Below, one piece after another: positions 16,404 to 23,976 of a stretch of 64,000 nucleotides of DNA. The position numbers and the translations under genes are program-made. This DNA comes from Anaerolineales bacterium (GTDB lineage: Bacteria > Chloroflexota > Anaerolineae > Anaerolineales > Villigracilaceae). Every line of letters begins with the position of its first letter. Within the stretch, counting starts at the first letter, position 1. A model generated the notes under the pieces. That model saw only the letters and a program-made list of their open reading frames with translations, had not been told where the DNA came from and searched no databases. The DNA lies in contig JACKAW010000003.1 in NCBI GenBank assembly GCA_020634885.1, positions 310,001-374,000 of the forward strand. The letters run 5' to 3'.

Positions 16404-17354
16404 TTACGCTCGCTCCCAAAGTTTTTTATCGCTCAAATACTTATAGCCCGCATCCGGGAACACCGTCACCACCACGCCTTCTTCAAGTTCACTGGCAACT
16501 TGAAGCGCAGCCACAGCCGCCGCCGCAGATGAGATGCCCACGAACAGACCTTCTTCCCGCGCAAGCCTTATCACCATCTCGTGCGCCGCCTCAGTCTTGA
16601 CTTCGAGCGGATCCCCCGCCAAAGCCTCATCATAGATCCCAGGCTTGATGGAGGTCGGCATGTGCTTCAACCCCTCCAACCCGTGGAAGGGCGCATCTGG
16701 CTGGAAGGCAAGCGTTTTGACATGCGGCAATTGGTCGTTCAAATAGCGGCTTGTGCCCGTGAATGTGCCCGAGGTGCCAAGCCCGGCAATGAAATGTGTG
16801 ATCTGACCATTCGTTTGGCGGACAATCTCTGGTCCAGTGCTGACGTAATGTGCCTGCCAGTTCGCTTCATTACTGTACTGATTTGCATACCAATATTTAT
16901 CCGGGAATTCCGCCGCCAACTCACGCGCTTTCATGATCGCTCCATCAGAACCTTCAAGCGGGTCGGTGAGGATGAGTTCCGCGCCAAGCGCTTTGAGAAT
17001 GGAGATACGTTCGGGGCTGGCATTGGCAGGTAAAGCCAATGTGACAGGAATCCCCAACGCCGCGCCAAAGGTGGCATATGAAATACCCATATTGCCAGAC
17101 GTGGAATCCAGCAGGCGTTTACCATTTGCAAGGTGTCCATTGATGATGGCATTCTGAATGATGTTCAGCGCGGGGCGGTCTTTGACCGAGCCGCCCGGGT
17201 TGAACCATTCAGCTTTGGCAAAAACCCGCACCCGCGGAGACAGGCTCCCAGTCACGCGGCGAAGCGGAAGGAGTGGGGTATTCCCAACATGGTAGGCAAG
17301 GCTATCCAGCGGGATGGTATTTGATTCAGTCAGGCGAAAATCTAGTAAAGTCAT
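16404..17354 (-). CDS. cysM: CysM-type cysteine synthase (PLP)
   Basis: The 316-residue enzyme is a fold-type II PLP protein. Lys58 in NPGGSVKDRPA is the expected Schiff-base lysine, TSGNMGISYA binds the substrate carboxylate and GLGTSGTFTG binds the PLP phosphate. In the CysO pathway it uses O-phosphoserine and a thiocarboxylated carrier to make a carrier-cysteine adduct; its position upstream of mec, tusA, cysO and moeZ supports this route rather than free sulfide and O-acetylserine. The start at 17354 has an AAGGA ribosome binding site; an upstream ATG at 17372 is less likely. Transcription passes through a structured leader at 17481-17577. Confidence 0.9.
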   Translation of the reverse strand: MTLLDFRLTESNTIPLDSLAYHVGNTPLLPLRRVTGSLSPRVRVFAKAEWFNPGGSVKDRPALNIIQNAIINGHLANGKRLLDSTSGNMGISYATFGAALGIPVTLALPANASPERISILKALGAELILTDPLEGSDGAIMKARELAAEFPDKYWYANQYSNEANWQAHYVSTGPEIVRQTNGQITHFIAGLGTSGTFTGTSRYLNDQLPHVKTLAFQPDAPFHGLEGLKHMPTSIKPGIYDEALAGDPLEVKTEAAHEMVIRLAREEGLFVGISSAAAAVAALQVASELEEGVVVTVFPDAGYKYLSDKKLWERA

Positions 17355-17480
17355 ATTATCCTTGCCCATCATTGCGAGGAGCGTTCTTTCACTTGCGGCG
17401 AAGCAATCTCTTCAACAGGTTATAGATCGCTTCGTTGGGAAGAGCGCCCACCTCACAATGACGAAAAAATTAAAATAAAA

Positions 17481-17577
17481 CAGTCAACGGACAAACAAAA
17501 AGACGGCGAACAAACGCCACACATTTTCCAAAATGGAGAAACGCGGGGGTCGCTCTACCGTCTGAGTCCGTTGACTG
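17481..17577 (-). promoter_or_regulatory. Structured leader/attenuator candidate upstream of cysM
   Basis: On the minus strand a perfect 12-base pair of arms (17577-17566 with 17492-17481) encloses a second 6-base pair (17563-17558 with 17506-17501). Inside the 3' half, GGCG-TTTGTT-CGCC followed by GTCTTTTT (17518-17497) looks like an intrinsic terminator that shares bases with the inner CCGTCT arm. The two folds exclude each other, as in riboswitch or T-box attenuators. A weak T-box-like stretch (GACCCCCGCG) is present but does not match the consensus. The cysM start lies about 130 bases downstream. Upstream, a GGCGG/CCGCC hairpin lies at about 17597-17620. The remaining sequence of this 618-base gap holds only repeats. 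Confidence 0.5.
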
Positions 17578-17802
17578 CGGAAAAAATATCGCTCAGGCGG
17601 TGGCTACGAGCCCCGCCCAAGACACAAGCAAAATTCAGGTGATTTCATAGTATGGTTCATAGATTGCGCCTATTCTATGAATCTTACCCATTTTGTCAAG
17701 ATAAAAATCAAACGTGCATTTTGCGTATCACTCCGACAATATCCCAACCGTCAGGCGGCATGAATATTTAATCGGGTATAGTGTAAAACTGTTGAGACCT
17801 GC

Positions 17803-17850
17803 GCCGTCCCCGGCGCAGGATGCTCGGCTGAAATCGCCGCCGGGGACGGC
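17803..17850. repeat. GC-rich inverted repeat (GCCGTCCCCGGCG family)
   Basis: Perfect 13-base arms at 17803-17815 and 17838-17850, followed by GGCTTGAGC. The end of this unit (GACGGCGGCTTGAGC) recurs exactly at about 4324-4338, and shorter CTTGAGC-containing versions lie near 19255 and 63400, indicating a dispersed element. Confidence 0.6.
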
Positions 17851-17972
17851 GGCTTGAGCGAACCGCCGAGACTTTTGCGCTATACCCCACTTAATCCACT
17901 AAAACACATGAATCGGTGAGTGTGGCAAAATAGGCAATCAAAATATTCGGAATGAAGAAAGGTTTATTTCTC

Positions 17973-19169
17973 ATGGCTAAATTTGCAAAACGCATCGCAT
18001 ATATGCAATCCACAGCGGATGTGATCCGATATTTATTCGAGGCAATGACCGACCCCGATATTATTTCTTTCGGCGGCGGAGCGCCTGCAAAAGAAGCCCT
18101 GCCCGTGGAACTGGTTCACGAGATTGCAAATGAAGTTCTTACGCGTGATCAGCGTGGTGTTCAGGCATTGCAATACGGCAATCCGATCGGAATCCCTGAC
18201 TTGAGGCAGGCTGTGATCGATCAACTCTTAACGCCTAAAGGGGTGAAAGCCGATCTGAAGAATGTGATGATCGTAGCGGGTGGCATGGAAAGCATGAATC
18301 TCATCAGCCAGTTGTATTTGGAGCCGGGCGATGTGGTTCTGGTTGAGTCACCAACTTTTGTCCAGTCCATTCAAATATTCAAGATGTTCGAGGCGCAATG
18401 TATCGCTTGTGAAACAGACGACAATGGATTTGTCATTGAAGATTTGGAAGCGAAGATTAAACAGTATCACCCGAAAATGATCTATGTTATTCCCACTTTT
18501 CAAAACCCGTCCGGCAGGACGACGAGTTTGGAACGCCGTAAAGCCATCGCTGAATTAGGAAGCCAGTATGATATTGTGGTTTTGGAAGATGACCCTTATT
18601 GTGAAATGCGCTACAGCGGAGAGGTGTTACCGCCGATCAAGTATTTTGATGAAACAGGGCACACGATCTTTGCAAACAGCCTCTCAAAAATTTTCGCGCC
18701 AGGCACGCGCTTGGGATATATCTACGCAGATGAACCCATCATCCGAAAGCTATACGAAGTAAAAACTGCCACCAATTCTCACACAAATGTGCTTACCCAA
18801 ATCTTATGTGCTGAGTTCTTTAAGCGGGGGTTGTACGAACCCCACCTGAAAATGATCCGCGATATTCATCGAGAGCGGCGCGACGTGATGATGGAGTGCA
18901 TCAAGACCATGTTCCCGAACGAAACAAAATTCATTTATCCAGATGGCGGTCTGTTTACCTGGGTAGAACTGCCGGAGCATGTTGATACAACCCTTATGCT
19001 GGAAAATGCAAAGCAGCACAAAGTAGCTTATATGCCGGGCAAGGAGTTTTTTGTGGAAGGACAACCCATAAAAAACAACTGCATGCGCATCAGCTTTGGG
19101 GGGGTGGCACCTGACAGAATAGAAGCTGGCATGAAACGATTGGCGGATGTAGTTCGTTTGTATTTGTAG
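17973..19169 (+). CDS. PLP-dependent aminotransferase (class I/II, LysN/AadA-like)
   Basis: The 398-residue enzyme is a fold-type I aminotransferase. Key parts are ISFGGGAPAKEALP near the N-terminus, QYGNPIGIPDLRQAV, the substrate loop VIPTFQNPSGRTTS, the PLP-pairing Asp in VLEDDPYCEMRY and the Schiff-base Lys in SLSKIFAPGTRLGY. The C-terminus has the carboxylate-binding Arg in NCMRISFGG. This pattern matches the 2-aminoadipate/aromatic/branched-chain aminotransferase group related to MocR regulators but without a DNA-binding domain. The start at 17973 is chosen because GAAAGG lies ten bases upstream; an in-frame ATG at 17952 would add seven residues. It is a single-gene unit, with a long hairpin downstream. 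Confidence 0.88.
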   Translation: MAKFAKRIAYMQSTADVIRYLFEAMTDPDIISFGGGAPAKEALPVELVHEIANEVLTRDQRGVQALQYGNPIGIPDLRQAVIDQLLTPKGVKADLKNVMIVAGGMESMNLISQLYLEPGDVVLVESPTFVQSIQIFKMFEAQCIACETDDNGFVIEDLEAKIKQYHPKMIYVIPTFQNPSGRTTSLERRKAIAELGSQYDIVVLEDDPYCEMRYSGEVLPPIKYFDETGHTIFANSLSKIFAPGTRLGYIYADEPIIRKLYEVKTATNSHTNVLTQILCAEFFKRGLYEPHLKMIRDIHRERRDVMMECIKTMFPNETKFIYPDGGLFTWVELPEHVDTTLMLENAKQHKVAYMPGKEFFVEGQPIKNNCMRISFGGVAPDRIEAGMKRLADVVRLYL

Positions 19170-19283
19170 AAGAGAATGCATCTACAAGTATTAGACCTCT
19201 TACATAGGTACTCTTGCCGCAGTCTCCGGCGGCGAGGATTTATGCCTAGAAATGGGTACGTCGCCTTGAGCAGGGGCAAAAAC

Positions 19284-19335
19284 TGACTTCGTGCAAGAAG
19301 TCTATTAACCGCCACAAAAAGACTTCTTGCACGAA
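19284..19335. repeat. Long hairpin (GACTTCGTGCAAGAAGTC) between convergent genes
   Basis: The arms 19286-19301 and 19320-19335 pair perfectly over 16 bases around an 18-base loop. The left arm is part of a near-palindrome. It lies between the aminotransferase and HxlR genes, which converge, and may act as a bidirectional terminator. A related TTGCAAGAAGTCC stretch occurs near 11839. Upstream, 19195-19260 carries the dispersed ACCTCTTACAT...CTTGAGC repeat also found near 63380. Confidence 0.6.
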
Positions 19336-19401
19336 GCGAGACGTTAAAACTTCGTGTGCTTCATAAAAAACTTACGGGAATCAAATTTGACGATTGAACA
19401 T

Positions 19402-19800
19402 TTACGTTTCTGCAAATTCTAATGTCAAAGAGTTTTCCTTTTCAATATAGCTTTCTCTTGCTTTTTGCACGGCATCTGAATTTCTCTCTGCCCATGACCC
19501 AAGCATAGAAATAGGCTCCATTAACTCTTTGCCAATGGGTGTAAGGGTGTATTCAACCATAGGAGGAACAACCGGATACACCCTGCGATTAATAATCCCA
19601 TTTTGTTCGAGTTTGCGTAAAGTTTGGGCAAGCATTTTTTTTGAGATGCCGCCAATCTCACGTAACATGCGGTTATGACGATTAATTCCGCGTGAAATGG
19701 AAACAAGAACCAAAGTAGCCCATTTGTCGGCAATGATCTCCAGCGTTTGCCGTGAGGGGCATATTTCACTCAATACATTGGGAGGATATTTTGTTTGCAT
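19402..19800 (-). CDS. HxlR-family transcriptional regulator
   Basis: A 132-residue winged-helix regulator. The HxlR pattern is clear: Cys14 in LSEICPSRQTLEIIADKWATL, then the recognition region LREIGGISKKMLAQTLRKLEQNG and the wing YPVVPPMVEYTLTPIG. HxlR proteins often sense electrophiles or oxidants through this N-terminal Cys. The gene diverges from the cluster of three small barrel proteins and a TMEM175-like channel (19900-21624), with a 99-base spacer that should hold both promoters, so it is their likely regulator. The short spacer contains GAGTAACTAGGTCAC near 19809, a possible operator region. Confidence 0.88.
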   Translation of the reverse strand: MQTKYPPNVLSEICPSRQTLEIIADKWATLVLVSISRGINRHNRMLREIGGISKKMLAQTLRKLEQNGIINRRVYPVVPPMVEYTLTPIGKELMEPISMLGSWAERNSDAVQKARESYIEKENSLTLEFAET

Positions 19801-19899
19801 GGTTACCTCTGAGTAACTAGGTCACTAAAAAGTGCGTTCTAGGAAATAATAGGATTGGCGAATAAGATGGGATTATATCTGATAACGGAGTTGGCTTAA

Positions 19900-20232
19900 A
19901 TGTACATGCGCGTTGTTTCCATGAGAATCAAACCTGAATTCGTTGAGACTTTCAAATCCTCTTCCGCAGAAGGAATCGAGAAACTTCTCGCCGAACCGGG
20001 AGTGGTTAGTTCGGCATTGTTGCAAAAAGCAGACGACCCTGCTTCTTTTCTTTTTATAGAAGCCTACGCCAGCAGCGAAACGTACGAGGAGCATTTGAAG
20101 TCGCAATGCTTTCTCGACTGGCAGGAACAGGTCGCCTCATTGCTAGATGGGGAAACAGATTCGGTGGAGTATGCCCCAGTCTTCCCTCCAGAAGGCGAAT
20201 GGATTCAGGATACGGTTCAAGAATTGTCTTGA
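19900..20232 (+). CDS. Antibiotic biosynthesis monooxygenase (ABM) domain-like protein
   Basis: A 110-residue protein with the dimeric alpha-beta barrel (ferredoxin-like) fold: MRVVSMRIKPEFVETFKSSS, then EPGVVSSALLQKADDP, FIEAYASSETYEEHLKSQ and a C-terminal tail. Members act as small cofactor-free monooxygenases, heme degraders or stress proteins, and a specific reaction cannot be read here. A GGAG ribosome binding site precedes the ATG; a second ATG two codons later is also possible. It is the first gene downstream of the divergent HxlR regulator and is probably induced with it. Confidence 0.75.
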   Translation: MYMRVVSMRIKPEFVETFKSSSAEGIEKLLAEPGVVSSALLQKADDPASFLFIEAYASSETYEEHLKSQCFLDWQEQVASLLDGETDSVEYAPVFPPEGEWIQDTVQELS

Positions 20233-20290
20233 ATATATACAAACGTCAATTCAGATATCTGAAATTTAAAAACACCCCAGGAGAAAAAAC

Positions 20291-20635
20291 ATGAAGTATG
20301 TTGCTTATAGCACAATGAAGCCCGTCGCCAAATTTTTTATGACGATGAGCACAAAATTTTCCAAGCCCCAGCCGCCAACACATATTGACCCGCTATTGGT
20401 GGAGGAAATTGAAACGGGTTGGAAATTAATGAAAGATGACCGCATCCGCGAATTGTACTGGCGGAAAGATGAGATGGGGTCGGTGGTGGTGTTGGAAGCG
20501 AGCAGCCAATCTGAAGCTGAAAGCATTGTTAACAGCCTGCCGTTCGCAAAAAAGGGTTATATCTCGTTCAAGGTTATTCCTGTCGGCTATTTTGAACCCT
20601 ACGAAGCGATATACCTGCGTTTACAGAAATCATAA
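20291..20635 (+). CDS. Small dimeric-barrel protein (YCII/muconolactone isomerase-like)
   Basis: The 114-residue protein resembles the next gene product in layout: an N-terminal beta strand, a Leu-rich helix around LLVEEIETGWKLMKDDRIRE, the strand-turn motif LYWRKDEMGSVVVLEASS and the helix SEAESIVNSLPF, ending in PVGYFEPYEAIYLRL. This is typical of the ferredoxin-like barrel group that includes YCII and muconolactone delta-isomerase. No catalytic residue can be named. It has an AGGAG site and follows the ABM-like gene by 58 bases. Together with its neighbour it forms a tandem pair of distant paralogs. Confidence 0.65.
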   Translation: MKYVAYSTMKPVAKFFMTMSTKFSKPQPPTHIDPLLVEEIETGWKLMKDDRIRELYWRKDEMGSVVVLEASSQSEAESIVNSLPFAKKGYISFKVIPVGYFEPYEAIYLRLQKS

Positions 20636-20645
20636 GGAGATTGAA

Positions 20646-20942
20646 ATGAGAGTTATTGCCATTAGTAGACTTAAATCTGGCGCATCGGAGGAAAAAGCTA
20701 TGGCGTTAAACGCCAAAGAATTACTCAAAGAGTGGGAACTTCAGAAAGCAGATGTAATACGCCAGGCGCATTCTCGTACCGACCAATTCGGTTCCATCTT
20801 TATGATGGAAACCAAAACCATGGAAGAGGCAAAAAACAAACTTGCATCACTTCCGCTTGCAGCCGAAGGCTTGGTTGAGTTTGAACTGTTTCCCTACCAG
20901 GCATATGAAGCATACGAAAGCATCCTTGGTAAGATCGCTTAA
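20646..20942 (+). CDS. Small dimeric-barrel protein, paralog of the preceding gene
   Basis: The 98-residue protein starts MRVIAISRLKSGASEEK after a strong AAGGAG site, so the ATG at 20646 is preferred over upstream in-frame codons that lie inside the previous gene. The elements ELLKEWELQKADVIRQ, TDQFGSIFMMETKTMEEAKN and LPLAAEGLVEFELFPYQAYE match its upstream neighbour in order and in the final PYxAYE motif. It likely forms a dimeric alpha-beta barrel, perhaps binding a small organic molecule. Function unknown. It lies 10 bases after its paralog in the HxlR-divergent operon. Confidence 0.68.
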   Translation: MRVIAISRLKSGASEEKAMALNAKELLKEWELQKADVIRQAHSRTDQFGSIFMMETKTMEEAKNKLASLPLAAEGLVEFELFPYQAYEAYESILGKIA

Positions 20943-21006
20943 TGAAGCATGATGAATTTCAGACGCAGCATTAATTTCCAAAGTCTGTTTGTAATAACGG
21001 AGAAAT

Positions 21007-21624
21007 ATGAAACTTCCATCTACCAATCGAATTGAGGCATTTAGTGATGGCGTGATCGCCATTATTGTTACATTGCTTGTACTTGAGATAAAAATTCCTG
21101 AATTGGAAGAACACACACTGGCTGGGTTCTTTGCTGTTATGCGACCGATTTTTCCAAAACTCATTGGCTTTGCCTTCAGTTTCTTTACAGTTGCCATTTT
21201 TTGGGTCAATCATCATGGTTTTTTTCACCGCGTTAAACAAGCGACGTGGCGCTTGCTTTGGCACAATAACCTTTTGCTCTTTTTCCTGAGTGTGGTTCCG
21301 TTTACGACCGGCTTTGTAGGCGATTACCCATCGAATCGTTATGTGGTGGCTTTGTATGCCTTCAATTTGTTTTTGGCAGGCGCGGCTTTTTCACTTATGT
21401 GGCACTACGCTCTTGTGCAAAATAACCTTTCAGAAGATGGGATGTCTCTTGAAGAACGCCAAAAGGAATACATGCAAACCGGTGTATACGGACTTGTACT
21501 TTATGCGACCGCGGTAATCGTTGCACTGATTTATGCGCCAGCAGCTTTGTCGATGCTCCTCCTTTTGCAGTTGGCTTATTTTCTCATGAATTCAAAAACA
21601 GCAGATTTGCCGATAAAAGAATAA
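21007..21624 (+). CDS. TMEM175-like (DUF1211) membrane channel protein
   Basis: The 205-residue inner-membrane protein carries the TMEM175 signature at its N-terminus, NRIEAFSDGVIAIIVTLLVL, in which the FSDG turn lines the pore. About six helices are visible, including LIGFAFSFFTVAIFWVNHHG, LLWHNNLLLFFLSVVPFT and the C-terminal LVLYATAVIVALIYAP. Bacterial homologs are tetrameric potassium-permeable channels without a selectivity-filter TVGYG. It is the last gene of the HxlR-divergent cluster and is followed by a strong terminator. Confidence 0.85.
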   Translation: MKLPSTNRIEAFSDGVIAIIVTLLVLEIKIPELEEHTLAGFFAVMRPIFPKLIGFAFSFFTVAIFWVNHHGFFHRVKQATWRLLWHNNLLLFFLSVVPFTTGFVGDYPSNRYVVALYAFNLFLAGAAFSLMWHYALVQNNLSEDGMSLEERQKEYMQTGVYGLVLYATAVIVALIYAPAALSMLLLLQLAYFLMNSKTADLPIKE

Positions 21625-21650
21625 CTGTATACAATCAGCAAAGTAAAAAA

Positions 21651-21686
21651 AGCTTCCGAAGCAGAGTGCTTCGGAAGCTTTTTTTT
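21651..21686. terminator. Bidirectional intrinsic terminator
   Basis: Arms AGCTTCCGAAGCA (21651-21663) and TGCTTCGGAAGCT (21667-21679) are perfect, with an A-run on the left and a T-run on the right, between the convergent channel and E2 genes. The T-run overlaps the E2 stop codon. Confidence 0.9.
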
Positions 21687-22950
21687 ACACCAACATTCTA
21701 ACGGGATTTTCGAGGAACTCGGCTAGTTTCTGCATAAACTGCGCCGCTTCGGCGCCGTCGCTGACGCGGTGGTCAACCGAGATGGTGGCTTTCATGCGCG
21801 AGCCGATCTTGATCTCGCCGTTCACGACCACGGGCGTTTCTTTGGCGGAGCCGATGGCGAGGATGGCTGCCTCAGGCGGATTGACGATGGCGATGAATTC
21901 TTCCACATCGTACATGCCAAGGTTGGAGGTGGAGAAGGTCGAGCCGTCCACATCTTCTGGCTTGACTTTACCATCGCGGGCGCGCCCTGCCATGGCTTTG
22001 ATCTCAGCGGAGATCTGGCGCAGGGATTTGACATCCGCATCTTTCACGACGACGGTCATCAGTCCACCCGGGACGGTGACGGCTACGCTGACATTGACAT
22101 GCCCGAACTGGATGATCTCATTGCCTTTGAGGGTGGCGTTGAGGTTGGGGAACTGACGCAAAGTGAGTGCGGCAGCTTTGATGATGAAGTCGTTGACGGA
22201 GACTTTTTCGTTATCGGGCAAATACGCGTTGATCTGCTTGCGCATGTCCATCACGGCTTCCATTTTGTATTCGTGGGTCACATAGAAGTGCGGGATGGTC
22301 TGCTTGGATTCGACGAGGCGGCGACCGATGGCTTGGCGCAGTTTTGTGGTGGGGATGGTCTTGTCTTCGACGCTCGGTTGGTAGTTGGTAGTTGATGGTT
22401 GGGGGCGCTGCTGTCCACTACCAACTGTCAACTGTCCACTATTGAGCGCGGCTTCTACATCCTTGCGGGAGATGCGTCCGTTGGGTCCGGTGCCTTGAAT
22501 GGAAGCAAGATTTATATTCTTCTCGCGAGCAATTTTCTTTGCAAGCGGAGATGCCTTGACGGGACCGTTATCAGCGGAAGAAACTGTTTGAGAAACAGAG
22601 GCAGGTGTCGGCGCGGTTTGCACCGTCCCCGAAGGGGAAGCCGCTGGCTTTTCATCCGCTTTCACTTCCGACTTTCCACTTTCCACTTTTGCGGGCGCTT
22701 CCACTTTTTCACCAGCAGCGCCTACAACTGCAATCGGCGCGTTGACGGGAACGACGCTGCCTTGTTCAACGATGTGAGAAAGGACAACGCCGCTTGCGGA
22801 AGATTCAACTTCGACGGTGGCTTTATCGGTTTCAATCTCGGCGAGGACGTCGCCTTTGTTGATGGTTTCGCCCACTTGCTTGACCCAGCGCACGAGCAGA
22901 CCTTCTGCCATGTCGAAGCCGAGTTTGGGCATGTTGATAGTTTCAGCCAT
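21685..22950 (-). CDS. Dihydrolipoamide acyltransferase (E2) of a 2-oxoacid dehydrogenase complex
   Basis: The 421-residue protein has an N-terminal lipoyl domain with Lys43 in IETDKATVEV, an Ala/Pro/Ser-rich linker (about 85-130), a peripheral subunit-binding domain (SPLAKKIAREKNINLASIQG, GRISRKDV), a second linker and a catalytic domain with DHRVSDG near the C-terminus. It transfers acyl groups to CoA. The second linker (GQLTVGSGQQRPQPSTT) is encoded by a palindromic repeat-like DNA stretch at 22376-22443. The start has AAGGAGG upstream and overlaps the E1 beta stop (TAATG). Substrate could be pyruvate or acetoin. E3 is not in the window. Confidence 0.9.
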   Translation of the reverse strand: MAETINMPKLGFDMAEGLLVRWVKQVGETINKGDVLAEIETDKATVEVESSASGVVLSHIVEQGSVVPVNAPIAVVGAAGEKVEAPAKVESGKSEVKADEKPAASPSGTVQTAPTPASVSQTVSSADNGPVKASPLAKKIAREKNINLASIQGTGPNGRISRKDVEAALNSGQLTVGSGQQRPQPSTTNYQPSVEDKTIPTTKLRQAIGRRLVESKQTIPHFYVTHEYKMEAVMDMRKQINAYLPDNEKVSVNDFIIKAAALTLRQFPNLNATLKGNEIIQFGHVNVSVAVTVPGGLMTVVVKDADVKSLRQISAEIKAMAGRARDGKVKPEDVDGSTFSTSNLGMYDVEEFIAIVNPPEAAILAIGSAKETPVVVNGEIKIGSRMKATISVDHRVSDGAEAAQFMQKLAEFLENPVRMLV

Positions 22951-23924
22951 TATTTCAAGACCTCCTTTGCCGCGTTGACGATGTCGGCGACTTGCGGGAG
23001 TGCGGCTTGTTCGAGGGTGCGGTTGTAGGGTAGCGGCACTTCTTTTTGTGCCACGCGGATGATGGGCGCGTCCACATAATCGAAGGCTTCTTCGTAAATG
23101 CGGCTGACGATTTCGGAGCCGACGCCGTAAGACTTCCAACCTTCTTCCACCACGATGGCGCGGTTGGTTTTCTTGAATGATTCGAGCACGGGTTCCATGT
23201 CGAGCGGGCGCAGGGTGCGCAGGTCAACGATCTCGGCTTCGATGCCTTCTTTGGAAAGTTGCTCGGCGGCTTTCATGGAAAGCTCAAGACCCTTGCAGTA
23301 GGTGACGATGGTAAGGTCTTTGCCTTCGCGCTGTACTTTGGATTTTCCAATGGGAATGGTGTATTCGCCTTCAGGAACTTCACCGCGTACTTGGTACATG
23401 GTGGCATGTTCGATGAAGAGAATCGGATCATTCGACCGAATGGCTGATTTCAGCAATCCTTTGGCATCTTCTGGCGTTCCGGGGCTGACCACTTTTAGAC
23501 CGGGGAAGTGCGCGAAGATGGCGTCGGGAGTCTGTGAGTGGGTGGCGCCGAGTTGACGTCCACCGCCGCCGACAGCGCGGATGACGAGCGGCAGCATGAA
23601 CTGTCCGCCAAACATGTAGCGCAGTTTGGCAGCCTGGTTGACGATGTAATCCATTGCCGAGAAAGCGAAGTTGATGGTCATCAATTCCGCAATCGGGCGT
23701 TGACCGACCATCGCCGCACCGATCGCGCCGCCGAGGATGGCGTTCTCTGCGATGGGGGTGTCTTTCACGCGGTCTGGTCCGTATTTGTCATAAAAACCTT
23801 TGGTGACGGCGTAGGTGCCGCCCCAAACGCCGACCTCTTCACCCATAATAAAGACGGCTGGGTCGCGGTCCATTTCTTCCATTAAGGCTTGCGAGATCGC
23901 CTCGCGCATGGTTATTTTTGCCAT
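22950..23924 (-). CDS. 2-oxoacid dehydrogenase E1 component, beta subunit
   Basis: The 324-residue protein pairs with the E1 alpha product to form the thiamine-diphosphate-dependent decarboxylase. Family markers are MREAISQALMEEMDRD, the MGEEVGVWGG loop carrying the conserved ThDP-activating Glu, FYDKYGPDRVKDTPIAE, and the C-terminal transketolase-type domain with VDLRTLRPLD and VEEGWKSYGVGSE. The start MAKITMREA at 23924 has GAGGAA ten bases upstream; an ATG at 23945 is less well placed. It lies between E1 alpha and E2; a 27-base palindrome precedes it. Probably pyruvate or acetoin dehydrogenase. Confidence 0.93.
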   Translation of the reverse strand: MAKITMREAISQALMEEMDRDPAVFIMGEEVGVWGGTYAVTKGFYDKYGPDRVKDTPIAENAILGGAIGAAMVGQRPIAELMTINFAFSAMDYIVNQAAKLRYMFGGQFMLPLVIRAVGGGGRQLGATHSQTPDAIFAHFPGLKVVSPGTPEDAKGLLKSAIRSNDPILFIEHATMYQVRGEVPEGEYTIPIGKSKVQREGKDLTIVTYCKGLELSMKAAEQLSKEGIEAEIVDLRTLRPLDMEPVLESFKKTNRAIVVEEGWKSYGVGSEIVSRIYEEAFDYVDAPIIRVAQKEVPLPYNRTLEQAALPQVADIVNAAKEVLK

Positions 23925-23946
23925 TGTGTAATATTCCTCGTTCATG

Positions 23947-23973
23947 GTAGGGGCGGGGTAACCCTGCCCCTAC
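23947..23973. repeat. Intercistronic palindrome between E1 alpha and E1 beta
   Basis: Arms GTAGGGGC (23947-23954) and GCCCCTAC (23966-23973) with an inner GGGT/ACCC pairing fill most of the 52-base gap. Such elements occur in many genomes as REP-like sequences and may modulate the relative expression of the two subunits. Confidence 0.6.
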
Positions 23974-23976
23974 GCA

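Noticed and set aside
17481..17577. Assignment as a T-box leader
   Set aside because: The conserved T-box sequence (GGTGGNACCGCG) is not matched well enough; left as an unclassified attenuator candidate.
22399..23028. 209-codon plus-strand frame opposite E2/E1 beta
   Set aside because: It is a mirror of the E2 and E1 beta coding frames; composition is unusual and no motif is present.
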